Notes: generated by a model not told the origin, from the letters alone. 64,000 bases of DNA from Torreya grandis (GCA_037957365.1 JARHVA010000122.1:4912501-4976500); one strand, 5' to 3'. Counted from the stretch's first letter, positions 26,434 through 38,720 are shown. Made by a program: numbers and translations.

Positions 26434-28300
26434 ATGGAACAAGATATGGAAATAACAACTAGCCCTAATCAAATTCCCATTATAGTTGTAGGTGATCAAG
26501 ATTTTGCTTGATTTCTTGATCATAATGTAACCACCCTCCAACATTACCTTGTTATAAACCAAACTCAAAACTCTCTGGGTGACCCACTCCTTGGAATGCC
26601 AACATCATTGATGGTATCAAATCTAGTTTTGCCTGGACCTTCCATGGTTACCCAAATCATCACATCAACTAATAACCCAATTTTGCATGATGTTCTAAGT
26701 GTGGCATCACTTATCATTCAATCCAACCTCCACCCTGTCATAACATGCTTACCTTCACAATCAGAAGAGGTACAATCTATTTCAACCCCATTTTAGAACT
26801 TGGTGGTACCCATCCCATCAACTCTTGCACCTATTAACACCCGAATCACATCTCACCCCTCATCAAGCATAATATGCCTTCCACTCAACCCATAACCACA
26901 AATCAAATCATTATCCTTACTTTAGTTGGGCAAGCCCCATTTATTTCTATGCCTCAACCTATGACTCACTATCCTTATGTTGTGTCAACACAACCACAAT
27001 AGATAGTGTCATATATGCTTTCAACTTCTTACTATCTTCCTTATAATGTAGGAGGTGTTTCTCAAAAAAATCCTCCTCTTAAACTCATCAAAATGCTCAT
27101 GGATTAAATGAGAAACCTTGAGACATCTATATCTAGATTAAAGAATATTCTATCTTATGATCAGATCTATAAATAATCGATTCACCCCTCTGTACCAATT
27201 CATCCATACACAGACCAATGGGAACTCCCAAAATTTTCCCTTTTCAAAAGCAAAGAGGACCCAAAACAACACTTGTGAGCATTCAAACATGCTTGTTATT
27301 TGATAGGACATGATCATGCATTATGAATTCACACATTCCCCATGTCTCTTTCAGGATCTACTTTGGATTGGTACAATTCCATCATGTGCCATTCACTATT
27401 CTCCTTCACTCAACTTGCACAACTTTTTCTTGATCACTTCATTAATATCTCCATCAAGGTTTCCATAACGTACCTTTATTCTATTTGTTAATTTGATGAT
27501 GAAGCTATTGCTAATTTTATTAATCATTGGAGAGGTCTCATAAACCAACACTCCTCCCTACCTCAACCTAAGCTCATTGAGATCTTCTATAGAGCATTTG
27601 CAAAACATATTGCATCCACACTCTAGGTTCAAACCTTTCACACATTCGATGAAGCTTTCACAATGGTGTGAAAGCTTCAAATTTGGGTCATATATGAGGA
27701 TAGGATAAAATTGCATAGTAAAAATTCTAATTCTAAAGCAAATTATCCTTATTCATCTAAAAATTCCCATCCAAATCAAAATTCTAAAGCGTCTTCAAAT
27801 GTTTTGGTTGTGAAATCTACTTCTCCTACAAGCACGACTTAACCCTCAACACAATCAACCCCAATCAACCCAACAAAGCACTTTCAACAACAGTATGAAC
27901 AATGATAGTATACTCCTATTGGGGAGTCATACTCCTCCATTTTAGAAAAGATATTCAACCAAGGATTTATCAACCTTCCTACCATCAAACCTCTAATCCA
28001 ATTTGATCCTTCTCAACCCATTCCAACATGGTTCAAAGAGGATGAGTTTTGCAACTATCATTGCACCAAAGGCCATAATGTCAATGATTCCAAAACACTT
28101 AAAGATATTGTCCAAAATATGTTGGATAGGGGTGATCTTATTTTAGATAATCCAAATGCTCCCCCAGACTATAATATATACATATTCAAACAACCCTTTC
28201 CTAATCACACGCCCAACCAAAACATAACCACACTACTCCTCAAACTTCTTCAGATCATAGAATTCATATAGTCAATGTGATATTTCCCTTAACCCAGTCA
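26434..28300 (+). pseudogene. gag: Tat-type gag (element G)
   Basis: Starts around ATGGAACAAGATATGGAA (26434). The retrotransposon gag domain is clear at about 27210-27680: QWELPKFSLFKSKEDP, then GSTLDWYNSI, FTQLAQLFLDHF and FINHWRGL, with family-typical spacing. A zinc-knuckle-like CNYHCTKGHNVNDSKTLKDIV at about 28049 matches the Tat 'C.YH...GH...DC..LK' form, but the last Cys is Ser. Several stops and at least one frame change make it non-functional. Confidence 0.85.
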
Positions 28301-28345
28301 TTACCACAATAGGAGGTGCCTATTTTAACTACTCCTACCCCATAA

Positions 28346-29818
28346 ATGGTAGAATTTGGTTTGACTCCACATCCTCTTTTAGCAAAAGAACCTATTTCTC
28401 CTCTTTTACTTCCACGTGAGGAAGAACAACGTTTACCACTCCCATTGCCCCATGAGGAGTCACCAATTACCTTTGAACTTACCTCACCTACACTTTCAAA
28501 AAATAGAGATCATGCTTCTCCTAACCCCCAAACAAATATTGAGATAAATCCTTTGTTACTTCCTCTTCAACCCATAGAAGAAAGTGACTCGTCCACTCCT
28601 CTTTCACAAATAGATGAGTTAGATTTCTCCACATTAACATTTGATGAAGCAACCATTGAACCACTCCCAAACCAACCCATCTTTCCATTCATATTACCCA
28701 TGGAGGATCTTACATTGCTTGTTCCTCATCCACATGTTGAAGGAAAAATCATACCATTTCTTTATCCCCTTGAAGATCCCTCATCTCCTCATTATCCACC
28801 TACTATAGAGGAACATACTTCTTCATCTATTACTGAAGAAGATGACCCTGTTTTGACTCTTTCCCATATTTGGACAAAAATATCAAAGGAAAATAAATCT
28901 CATCTCTCTCAATCATCCAAAGATAAACTAGTTGAACCCACACCAATGACATCTAAACCATTTTCACGTTTAGTGAGAAATCTTAAATTCCTTGATTCTA
29001 AGAAATTAGATCAAATGGCATTTTGGGGTTGCCTTAAAATGCCCTATCCAACACAAATATTATCTCCCTTCACTTCTAACTCTCTCATAACTATTTATCC
29101 TAATGTTTTTGATAAGGTGCATGTTTCTTCACCTAAGCTTTTATAAGCCTCCTCTTCTACTTCAGAGCCCTCCACCTCACATGCATCTGCCACATTGAAA
29201 CAGATAAGATCTTTAGGCAAATGACCAATTTATAATCTAGTTTATCTACATATGAATTTAGATTTAACCCCTTAAAAACAAGGGGGTGTCTCTCTCCCTA
29301 AACCAAAAAATAAAGGTAAAACCCCAAAACCTCACCGATCTACCCTTCTTCTACCTTCAACCTTACCATCCATTTTGGGTCCACATCCCTCTACCTTGGT
29401 GGGAGTGTTGCCAACCCATGTAAAACACAAAGTGATATTACCTCCATTACTACCATTACCACCTCATAAGACTTCAACATCTAGCACCGTCTTACCCAAA
29501 ATTATAAAGGTGGAAGTGAAACATGTGCATTCACCACCACCTAAAAGGGTGTCACACAAGACTACACCCATCACCACCAAACTCTAAAAGGTGTCCACTC
29601 CACCTATGACAATAAATCTTCAAGAATCAACAATAAATCTTCCCCCCATCAAACCATTTTATCCTCTTGGACCAAAACCATTATGGTTCAATGATTTACA
29701 AGATTGTTTATATCATTATTCTCTGGGACATGATACTGAGAGTTACAAAGCTCTCACAACAATCATTCATCACCATTTATATGTTGATGCTCTCTTGGGT
29801 GTTAAATCAATTTAAACT
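28346..29818 (+). pseudogene. proline-rich gag-pro linker with long open frame (element G)
   Basis: A single frame from ATG 28346 stays open for 266 codons to 29146, the longest open stretch in the window. It continues with few stops to 29818. Composition is extreme in Pro, Leu, Ser, Thr and Glu (LLLPREEEQRLPLPLP; VPHPHVEGK), low-complexity and likely disordered. Near its end is a second knuckle-like block CLYHYSLGHDTESYKALTTII (about 29698), again with the last ligand lost (Tyr). It lies between gag and protease, where Tat elements have an extended gag tail. Survival of 266 codons among decayed neighbours may be chance or low stop-codon propensity of the composition. Confidence 0.7.
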
Positions 29819-30720
29819 ATAACATTCAACTCTTGGCATCCATAATGCCTCACAAAACCCCCTTTCACATTAAACCCAAAGATGTTATTATACTTTCTCT
29901 ATCACCTCCTTCACTTGTATTTCAGATTAACATGATCAATGTGACTACATGATCACAAAATTAGAAAAATAAAGGAAATTAAAAGGTTTCTACTCCTTGG
30001 GTTTTCCCCTTTAGTAAGGATGTCCCCTCTTCAAATCCCAAGATTTCCATCTTGGGTGTCCTACAATAGTCATCATTGGGAGTTATCCAAAACTCTATGG
30101 TGAAGCAACTTCACCAATCCTCAGTGAAGATGTCTCTATAAGAGTTAATTCAAAACTCATCCCAACATCAACAGGCTCTCATTAGTGCCTTCTAAGGGGT
30201 TGAATACCAACCCAAAGACCATAAACCCCTTACAACCTTCATCAATTATCTCAACACCATTTTTATGATCTCCTTTAGTGATTCAGAGATCCCCTCTCAA
30301 CATCCTAAATATCAATATTTTCCCCTCTTTATCACTACCTAAATTGATCAAAATCATGTCAAGAGAGTTATGATCAATGGGAGAGCTAGCATCAACATCA
30401 TTTTAACCCATGATTATACACAATTATCACTCCTTGACAATTGTTTGTCACAAATGGATGCAGTGTTACATTCTTTTAATGACTCTACTATTACACCTAT
30501 TGGCACCATGGTCTTTCACATCCATGTGGGTCCTCATACCCTTCTCAAGTTATTTTATGTTGTAGAGGGTGAATTATAATACAACATACTTCTTGAGTGA
30601 CCATGGATATGTGTTATGGCATGTGTACCTTCCACATTACATCATTATGTTAAGTTTGAATACAATGATCAAGTTCATGTCATTCCCACTGACCCACCTC
30701 CATTCCAAACATGTAACAGG
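29819..30720 (+). pseudogene. aspartic protease region of gypsy G
   Basis: The upstream half (30078-30180) reads VIQNSMVKQL…SVKMSL.ELIQNSSQHQQAL, matching the conserved Tat block before protease; MISFSDSEIP follows at about 30268. The active-site block reads VMINGRASINI (about 30367), where the family has VLVDGGS.LN or VLIDNGS.LN: the catalytic Asp reads Asn. The later block YNILL..PWICVMACVPSTLHH.VKF (about 30577-30660) is highly conserved. Stops interrupt it. Confidence 0.85.
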
Positions 30721-31780
30721 ACCTATAACCCAAATGATTTTCTTTTTACTTTCAAAACATCATCACATCCATAGCCCACTTATGAATCCTCCACAATTTT
30801 TGCTACCTTAGACACATGTATACCAACTACACAGGTTCCTGACAAGAATCCCATGGAAGAAACCTTCAAGCAATTATCACTTGGTGAATATCATTTGTTA
30901 ACTCTTGACATGTTCCATACCACTCAAGAGTATGGATAACCTCACATGAGTGCCAACTATTATACTTATATTGGTATGATCATTCCATATGGTCCACCCC
31001 ATCTCAAAGCCAACTTCACATATGGGGGAATTGATCAATCTCTTATCATGGGTAATTTGTCCTCTTCACCCCAAAAGTTTAAATACAACTTTTCCTTCTT
31101 AAGCAAGCCTATATTTTCACATAATTATCTATATAGGTGTGCTTGGAAACGTTTTGGCCTAGGATATTATGAGCAAGGTGCTCATACATCCATTCAATGC
31201 CCTACCCATCAAACCATTGATAATGCAAAACAAAGGCATGGCATTGGTTATGTTGAACCAAATCAATCCATTAATACTTCTTATATTCCCATCATTGAAG
31301 AAATTGTATCTCCTTCCAACTCCTCTTCTCCACCATCACCCACTGAATTAGAGGCATCTATACCTCCTAATTTTTTTATTTTTTTTTCAATAAATTTCAT
31401 TCACTTGGCCCCCCTTACCCATCACCAAGATAGGGAAACACGATCCTTTCCTCTCAAACATACTCACATGATCGATGAGGATTCTTCCATAATTAATACC
31501 ATCTCTTGTGTAACTGATGATGAAATTCTTACCTATATGGGTGTTGATGATTCCTACATCAAACTATCACTCCCTCTTGAGACACAACTTATGTTAAATG
31601 AATCAACCATTGACATTAACTTGCCTTCTCACGATGAACCTTGTATTCTTAAAATAAGCCAATCTCTAAATTATTCTGAACAAACTGACTACACCACATT
31701 TATCTATGACCATAGTAAGGCTTTAGCTTGGTCCTAAAAACACATGCCTAGTATTAACCCCTCAATCGTAACCCATAACA
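30721..31780 (+). pseudogene. protease-RT linker of gypsy G
   Basis: An open 263-codon stretch (30946-31737) includes NYLYRCAWKRFGLGYYEQG, resembling the 'G.GLG' block of Tat pol linkers, then acidic and Ser/Pro-rich text up to DHSKALAWS just before RT. It is part of the pol polyprotein, not a separate gene. Confidence 0.7.
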
Positions 31781-32530
31781 GTGTCACTAATCATGATGCT
31801 AAGCTAGTTAAGAAAAATCTTTGTAAAATACATCCTCATATTGCTCTCCTTATCAAGGATGAGCTCCAACACCTCCTCTCTATTAACTTCATCCAACCTA
31901 TTGACTACCCATAATGGGTTTCTAACATTGTACCTATTATGAAATCAAAAAGGGGAATCCATATTTTCACTAACTACTGTAACCTCAACCTTGATTATCC
32001 AAACGATGACTTTCATTTGCCAAGTATTGATCAACTTGTTGATTTAATAGCTAACCATGAGATGTTATCACTTATGGACATATTCCTATGATACAGTCAA
32101 ATCCTAGTTTCCCTTGAGGATCAACATAAAATAACCTTTATCACCACATGGGGAACTTTTTGTTATCAAGTTATGCCCTTTGGACTAAAAAATGTTGGTG
32201 CTACTTATTAGCATGCCATGACTTATATCTTCCATGACCTATTACACACAATAATGGAGGATTATGTTGATGACCTACTTGGGAAATCTAATCTTTGTTG
32301 GGATCACTTAGCATTCCTTAAAATCATTTTCACTCCCTTCTTTAGTATAACATTTTACTCAATCCAAAGAAGTGTGTCCTTGGCATTCTTTCCAAAAAGC
32401 TCTTTGGATTTATCATCGCTCTTTGAGGTATTGAAGTCGACCCTGCTAAGTTTTGGGCAATCCTCAAAATGCCTCCACCAACCACACTTAAACAACTTCG
32501 TAGCCTCCAAGGTAAACTCCAATTGATTCA
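31781..32530 (+). pseudogene. reverse transcriptase of gypsy G
   Basis: Clear RT blocks in order: VKKNLCKIHPHIALLIKDEL (about 31809), WVSNIVPIMKSK, DDFHLPSIDQLVDLIANHEMLSLMDIF (about 32006), ITFITTWGTFCYQVMPFGLKN.GATY (about 32132-32209), then EDYVDDLLGKS (about 32257) with the catalytic YVDD intact. Stops at about 31913, 32090 and 32210, and frame decay follows. All motifs are typical of Tat RT. Confidence 0.93.
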
Positions 32531-32639
32531 TCACTTTATCTCTCAGCTATCAGATTATTGTCAACCTTTTCATCATATTCTCAAAAAGGAAATTCATTTT
32601 CATTGGGATAAAAATTATGAGGATGCCTTTGATGCACTA

Positions 32640-33030
32640 AAATGATATCTCCTTTCTCCACCCATCTTTATTCAACCTAAAGAGGACTAACCCTTCTATC
32701 TTTATATCTCTTCAATAGACCATTCTTTAGGAGTTGTGATAGCACATAGGGATGATCACCACCATGATAAATTAGTCTATGACATAAGCCAAATGCTTAT
32801 TGACTACAAAACTCACTACACTCATATCAATAAGTTATGCCTTGCTTTGGTATTTATAGCTTCTAAACTATGGCATTACCTCCTCAACCACAAAACTTAT
32901 ATCATCACCCAAACTGACCCTCTAAAATACATGCACTCTAAACCTTACCATAACCAATGCATCACTCAATGGTTTATGCTTTTGGTTGAATTCAATTTAG
33001 AATTCATCCAATAGAAGTTCATCAAAGGGC
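32640..33030 (+). pseudogene. RNase H domain of gypsy G
   Basis: Reads PFYLYISSIDHSLGVVIAHRD (about 32692), then LALVFIASKLWHYLLNHKTYIITQTDPLKY and LLVEFNLEFIQ (to 33012). This is the standard gypsy RNase H order 'D.S..A.G.VL…LA.V.A..KLRHYL…V.TD..PL'. Confidence 0.85.
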
Positions 33031-33139
33031 AAACCATCATTGACCAAACATCTATTGCTCCTTTCCTTGATAGCCAACCCTCTAATCTTGAATTCCCTAA
33101 TGAGTCTATTGTCATCCTTTCTCCCGACAATATCACCTA

Positions 33140-33400
33140 TCAAATGATGATGTTCTTTGATAGGTCAAAATGTCAAAATGGTGGGGAATAGGGGGTTATC
33201 CTCATCCCTCTTAAAGATGAGCCGATGCCTTTATCATTTAAACTAGACTTTGAATGCATCAACAACATGGTTGAATATGAAACCTTAATTCTAGGTATTC
33301 AAATGGTTATCTTCTTAGGAATCAAATCCATAACCATTTTTGGTGACTCACAATTAGTCATCAACTAGGTCAATGGTCTTATCTATGCAAAAATGAGACT
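33140..33400 (+). pseudogene. second (archaeal-type) RNase H of gypsy G
   Basis: Reads MMMFFDRSKCQNGG…GVILIPLKDEPMPLSFKLDFECINNMVEYETLILGIQMV…GIKSITIFGDSQLVIN (33148-33370). It is the 'YFDGA…G.GVVL…A.NN.AEYEAL..GL..A…GDS.L' domain carried in addition to the first RNase H. Its Asp, Glu and second Asp catalytic positions are kept. This double RNase H marks the Tat lineage. Confidence 0.9.
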
Positions 33401-33669
33401 CTATAATAATACAAACATTATGTAGATACCTTATTAGAATCATTTGACCATTATCTTTTTCAAACCATTCCTCACTCAACCAACAAGTTTGTAGGCATAA
33501 TGGCTTCTTTAGCCTCCCACATACCTCTTCCTCCAAAATCTACATCACTATACATCACCTAACTTTACCTTCTTACATTTCCTCCAACATCCTCTTTATG
33601 GGAAATATCACTAATGATCTACATGACTTGTGGTATACTTAACTCATATATTACCTCTCTTACTCTATT

Positions 33670-34840
33670 ACTCCTCCCTACCTCTCCCATAATACACAGT
33701 GTGCATTTGTAAAGCGTGTTGCATGTTACATTATGCTAGGGGGACTTCTCTACAAATGAGGTTTCGATGGTCTCCTCCTTTGATGTCTCAATAGTAAAGA
33801 GATTCACTTTTCTATTAAGGAAGTTCATGATGGGATTTGAGGTGGTCATTTTAATGGTCACACAATTTCTAAACATCTCCTTTTCCTTGGCTATTAGTTT
33901 CCAACACTCTATCATGATTATACTAAATATGTTAGATGTTATCTCAAATGTCAAATACATGCTAACCTATTTCATGTTCCTAGTCATACCTTATAAGTCA
34001 CTAAGGACTTTTGGCCCTTCTCTCAATGGGGTTTAGATGTAATTGGTGAGATTAACCCCCATTCCTCTTTTCAGCACCGATCAATCATAATAGCAACAAA
34101 ATACTTCACTAAGTGGGTTGAGGACATTCCTCTCATATCCACTAAGGCTGATAAAATCATTGAATTTATCAACCATCATATCATATGCCAATTTGGTGTA
34201 CCTTAAAAAATCATAACTAACAATGGTAATTCTTTTAAAAATAAGACTATCCAGCAACTTTGTGATGCCTTTGGTATCAAACTCAACTTCTCTTCACCCT
34301 ATTTCCCACAAACCAATGGGAAAGTTGAAGCCTCTAACAAAACTTTAACCAAAATAGTTATGAAAGTGGTTAACACTACTGGCAAGGATTTTCACATTCA
34401 TATCCACTATGCTTTATGGGCTTACCATACTAGCATTCACACTTTTACAGGAGCTACACCTTTCTCCTTGGTCTATGGGATAAAAGCTATTTTGCTCTTT
34501 GAAGTCCAAATTACTTATCTTAGGATTTCACTATAAGAAATTCTAAATAATGATGAATTTCACCAAGAATATTTGGCTCAACTTGAGTTACTTGATGAAT
34601 GTTGTCTCGTAGCCCTTAACCATCTCCACATCTACCAAGAGCATATCAAATGCGCCTATGAAAAAAACCTTAAAGAGCATGATTTAAATATTAGAGATCT
34701 CATCTTAAAGGAAAATCAGCATGTGACTAACTTGGAAAAGAGCAAATGGGTCAAGTTTTCTCCCAATTGGCTAAGACCATACATTATAACTCATAAATAT
34801 GGCTATGGATCTTATCACCTGTCTTCTCTCGAAGGATGAC
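33670..34840 (+). pseudogene. integrase of gypsy G
   Basis: The zinc-binding region is partly readable (EVHDGI.GGHFNGH at about 33820; C..C near 33940). Core: WPFSQWGLDVIGEINPHSS with the first Asp (about 34012-34068), CQFGVP.KIITNNGNSF, in which the second catalytic Asp (IITDNG) is Asn, and SSPYFPQTNGKVEASNKTL with the Glu kept (about 34292-34350). Then AYHTSIHTFTGATPFSLVYGIKA and a C-terminal KFSPNWLRPYIITHKY module ending near 34839. Close to plant Tat integrases but disabled. Confidence 0.92.
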
Positions 34841-35834
34841 CAGCGTGAACCTCTAAATGCATTGCATTTATGACCATTCTTTTGTTAATTAAGTGACACT
34901 TTACCTTGTGTTTAACTTAAGCTCATCCCTTGAGCAAACCCACTATATTCATATTCTTTTCACCTTACCCTTATTCCTTTAAACTTAGTTAACCTATGAA
35001 GTGTTTTAATTTTTTCCCAAAATGTGGAGAACCTATAAGCCTCTATAGACTTATCCATGACTAAAGTAACAAAAAGACTCAAAAAATAAAAAGTAAAATA
35101 AAATAATATGGGATACATAAAATACACTAAATCATTCCTATCTCTTAAGAAAGTAGACTGCTCCTTTGAAGGATAGCTACATTCAAATAGACTACTCCCT
35201 TGAAGGACAGCTATTAAAAACCTGCAAAATAAAAAAGACTAGACCGTACCCTTGAAGCATGATTGAGTCAAAAAACCACTATCAAAGGTAAATATGATTT
35301 AGAAACTTCCCTATTGATCAGCTTCATCCTATTGTGAGCTTCTTATATTGATCAACTTACACAACAAAATCAAAAACAAAGAAAAAAGCAACACAATAAC
35401 TTTATGTCATGGACTTGTCTATAGTCACTCTCGAGCAACCCACAAATGGGGCATACAATTATTAATCTAAAGGTTTGCTACCTCACTACTCCTATTCCAT
35501 TTTACACCCTCTTTCCCTGAAAAACACATTTTCAAGGGACTTTGAGCTTAATTAACACAAGGTGATAACCACACTTTTCTAACTAACAAATGGTCAACTA
35601 ATGCAATGCATAAAAAAGGTTCAAACTTTAGAGCCTATTTACATTTTTATTTTGGTTTATGCCAATAATGAGCACCTTGTCTCTCTCTTTTACCTTTCAC
35701 TTCACATGTTGACATTTCTTCTATAGATACATTTTCCAATATAAGAACTCACCATCTCAACTCATAAACATAACAACTTTAAATCCTAGACCTAACCCAA
35801 AACCAATTCTTAAAACCAATCATTTATATTATAT
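34841..35834 (+). other. start of the 3' untranslated region of gypsy G
   Basis: No coding content. A short repeat 'gactactcccttgaaggacagctat' occurs in about three diverged copies at 35156-35260. Confidence 0.5.
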
Positions 35835-36610
35835 GCCATCACATATGCATACACCATCACATATGAAAAATGTAGAAACCAAACAAACATAACCAACACA
35901 TTCATTTCTAGTATATACCATCACATATATGGGACAATTCTCAAAATGCAACATGACCACCATTTACTTAACTAAAAATAAATAGGAATAATGTCACAAT
36001 GCCCAAAACCATCACTTATGTATACACCATCACATATGGAAAATGCATAAACCAAACAAACATGACCAACACATTCATTTCTAGTATATACCATCACATA
36101 TATGGGACAATGCTAAAAATGCAACATGACCACCATTTTCCTAAATAACAATGAATAGTAATAATGTCACAATGCCCAAAACCATCACTTATGCATACAC
36201 CATCACATATGGAAAATGCAGAAACCAAACAAACATGACCAACACATTCATTTTTAGTATACACCCAATCACATATATGGAAGGTACTAAGAATGCAAAT
36301 TAACCATCATTTTCCTAAAAACTAATACATAGGAAATAAACCAAGACAAAATCACTCATTTTTAGTATGAAACCAATCACATATATGGTAAATACTAAGA
36401 ATGCACCTGAACCATAATTTCCTAAATACCAATACATAAGAAATAAACCATGACCAAAACATTTGTTTTTAGTATAAACCATCACATATGAATCATGATA
36501 AAAATAAAAATTAACCAAACATATACCATTTCACATATGGAAAGTGCTAAACCTTTATCTCATAAACAAAACCATTTCATTTTATGTATATACCATCACA
36601 TATGGGAAAG
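35835..36610 (+). repeat. tandem repeat array in 3' UTR of gypsy G (173-bp and ~108-bp units)
   Basis: Two full steps of exactly 173 bp can be measured with the marker acaccatcacatatg at 35851, 36024 and 36197. They are followed by three to four steps of 107-111 bp with the marker tttagtat(ac)acc-atcacatat at about 36251, 36359, 36466 and 36577. All units share ccatcacatatg and 'aaaccaaacaaacatgacc'. Tandem arrays in the 3' UTR are a known trait of Tat/Ogre elements and a proposed source of satellite DNA. Confidence 0.9.
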
Positions 36611-36687
36611 CTAAACATGAAATTTTCATCTACTATGCATATGCCATAACATTTGCATCATCATCACATCAAATAAAACATCTCATA

Positions 36688-36688
<1 letters not shown>

Positions 36689-36753
<65 letters not shown>
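36689..36753. repeat. (TG)n microsatellite
   Basis: About 32 TG units at the end of the tandem array. Confidence 0.97.
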
Positions 36754-36755
<2 letters not shown>

Positions 36756-37044
36756 TGAATCAATATACATCATATATAAATATAAACATCTCTCATATAC
36801 ATCCCACATCATCATCTCACAGGCTAGTATATATACAAAAAATGAATAAATACAAAAATATCACTTAAAATCAATATCAACACAGCCTCTTCAAAATCAT
36901 GGTAGACATGATGTGGTGGTGTCACCACCACTCTCTTCGTATCTCCATCTCCATGCACTATAACCTAAGGTCCGTGTCTCTAATCACTCCTACTCCTTAA
37001 ACTCTACAAATCTAGTAATCTATGGAAACTCACAGATCACCCTC

Positions 37045-38720
37045 TCATAGTATGTGATGTCTTTTAGTGCAGTGTTGTATCTCATAAGAGATATAGTCTA
37101 TGGAGGGCCCATGGTACCTACCTATCTTGCTACCTATACTACAACATATGGAGGAGGAGGAGGAACAACTATCAATGCCTGTGTGGTTGACCTTAATTAA
37201 TCTCTCTCTACTGTCAATAAGGTCACTCATCCCTATAGATTGGACACCTGAGTTTGAATATGGCCCACTTGACCATATAACCCTAGGACCTTTGCCTATG
37301 AGGAATCCTATGAAAGTACTATAGCGTATCTCTCATGTATTTCCATGTCCTTAGCATATAATGTTGTATCCCTCTCTAGAACTATAGCATCTTTGGCCTG
37401 TACAACCACATCCCTCACTTGAATAGTATCATCTCTGGCCTGTAATGCCACATCTCTATCCTGAATCATGACATCCCTAGCTTGCATGGCCACATCTCTA
37501 GCCCTTAAAGGAGCATCTCTCTCATGTGCCAAACCTTGCATCTATGGAGCCAACTTCCTAACTAGTAAAACTAGGTATAGTCCTATCCACCATGTCTGGT
37601 ATGCCCTAGTGCATCCAACATCAACCATATATGTGCCTACTAGAAGCTCCTTAAAATTAGGTCCATCTATCTCCAATTGCAAAGGGATTGGTACCTCAAT
37701 GTTGGTATGCCTATATCTAGGGAAAGCAGGTAGAAAATCTTGCATAAGGTTGAGCTATCTCTTGACCTATGCCATAGGTATCATCTCAAGCTCCTTTGTT
37801 CTCTAACCTCTGACCCATAGTGTGCTCTATATCCCAACAATCTCATCCCCTTGACCTCTAAAAACTAGATACATTAAGTAGGGGTGCCAGATAATATCTT
37901 CTCAACTCAATCCATCTAGTATCTCTATATAGTGCATGATATCATGCATAATTCCATCAACTTGTGTCTATGCCATGGCCTCTCACCATCATCTAAAATT
38001 GACTCAAATCCCACTACAATCATGGACAGTAGTCCAAGTCATTACATAACTATGATGTGCTTGTATGCCAAACAATGCAACAAGTGCCTAACACAAACTA
38101 TAATGTCTGTGTAGATACAAACCCCACAACTCTCTATATAATTAAACCAAGTATATAAGCCCCCATGTAAAAACTATCCTTTGATCTATCATCTGAGCTA
38201 GGACCCATATTAAGGTGATCATAAATCTACCACCATCTATGTTTGATAGTGCATACATCATGATACGGATCATCATCAAGATGCTAAGATGATGTTCTTC
38301 CTCATCCACCAAAAATAGAGGCTCATAAGTGAATGATGTTGAGTGATATCTAACCTCACTCACATGCTCACCAAACAATGACACCATATGGATGTCATGC
38401 TCCTCCCTCATATATGCAAAAAGATGCTCACCTTGTAATGGTAATCTAAGGATCTTGTATACATCCTCTAGTGTGACTATCATCTCACCAATCAGTATGT
38501 GAAAGGTGTTAGTGGTATGATCCCACCTCTTAATCAGCATGATCATCAAGCTGACATCTCAAGTGACTTGACAATACTATTAAACTCTACCAATACCAAC
38601 TATAGCCATGTGATCCCACTCATCTACTAACACAACTCTCATGATCCTAGTCAAGAGTGTCAGAATATGGTCTCTCAGTGTCAACTCATGCCTCACCTAT
38701 AACCAAAAACATACAAAATT
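37045..38720 (-). pseudogene. antisense plant mobile domain (PMD)-like ORF in gypsy G
   Basis: On the minus strand, 38549-38142 gives 135 codons starting LIKRWDHTTNTFHILIGEMI followed by VTLEDVYKILRLPLQGEHL. This is the signature of the plant mobile domain ('L.ERW.PET.TFHLP.GE.T.TLEDV...LGLPV.G..'), found in MAIN/MAIL proteins and in transposons. Upstream, LTRIMRVVLVDEWDHMAIVGIGRV is the domain start. Past a stop, LYRELWGLYLH (about 38130) continues it ('W.YR.L'). Downstream, 37745-37542 (67 codons) and a heptad-repeat tail (37541-37308) follow. It lies between integrase and 3' LTR, opposite to gag-pol. Frames are broken. Confidence 0.8.
37308..37541 (-). repeat. heptad-coding 21-bp repeat (RDVALQA) in the antisense ORF
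   Basis: The minus strand encodes about nine successive seven-residue units of the form A-R-D-V-x-x-Q (MQARDVM, IQDRDVA, LQARDDT, IQVRDVV, VQAKDAI). Strict 7-residue periodicity with hydrophobic positions and alternating Arg/Asp suggests a coiled coil that grew by 21-bp tandem duplication. A 77-codon stretch stays open. Confidence 0.8.

Noticed and set aside
36544..36849. 101-codon frame with a Val-Cys run
   Set aside because: Translation of the (TG)n tract in the gypsy G 3' region.
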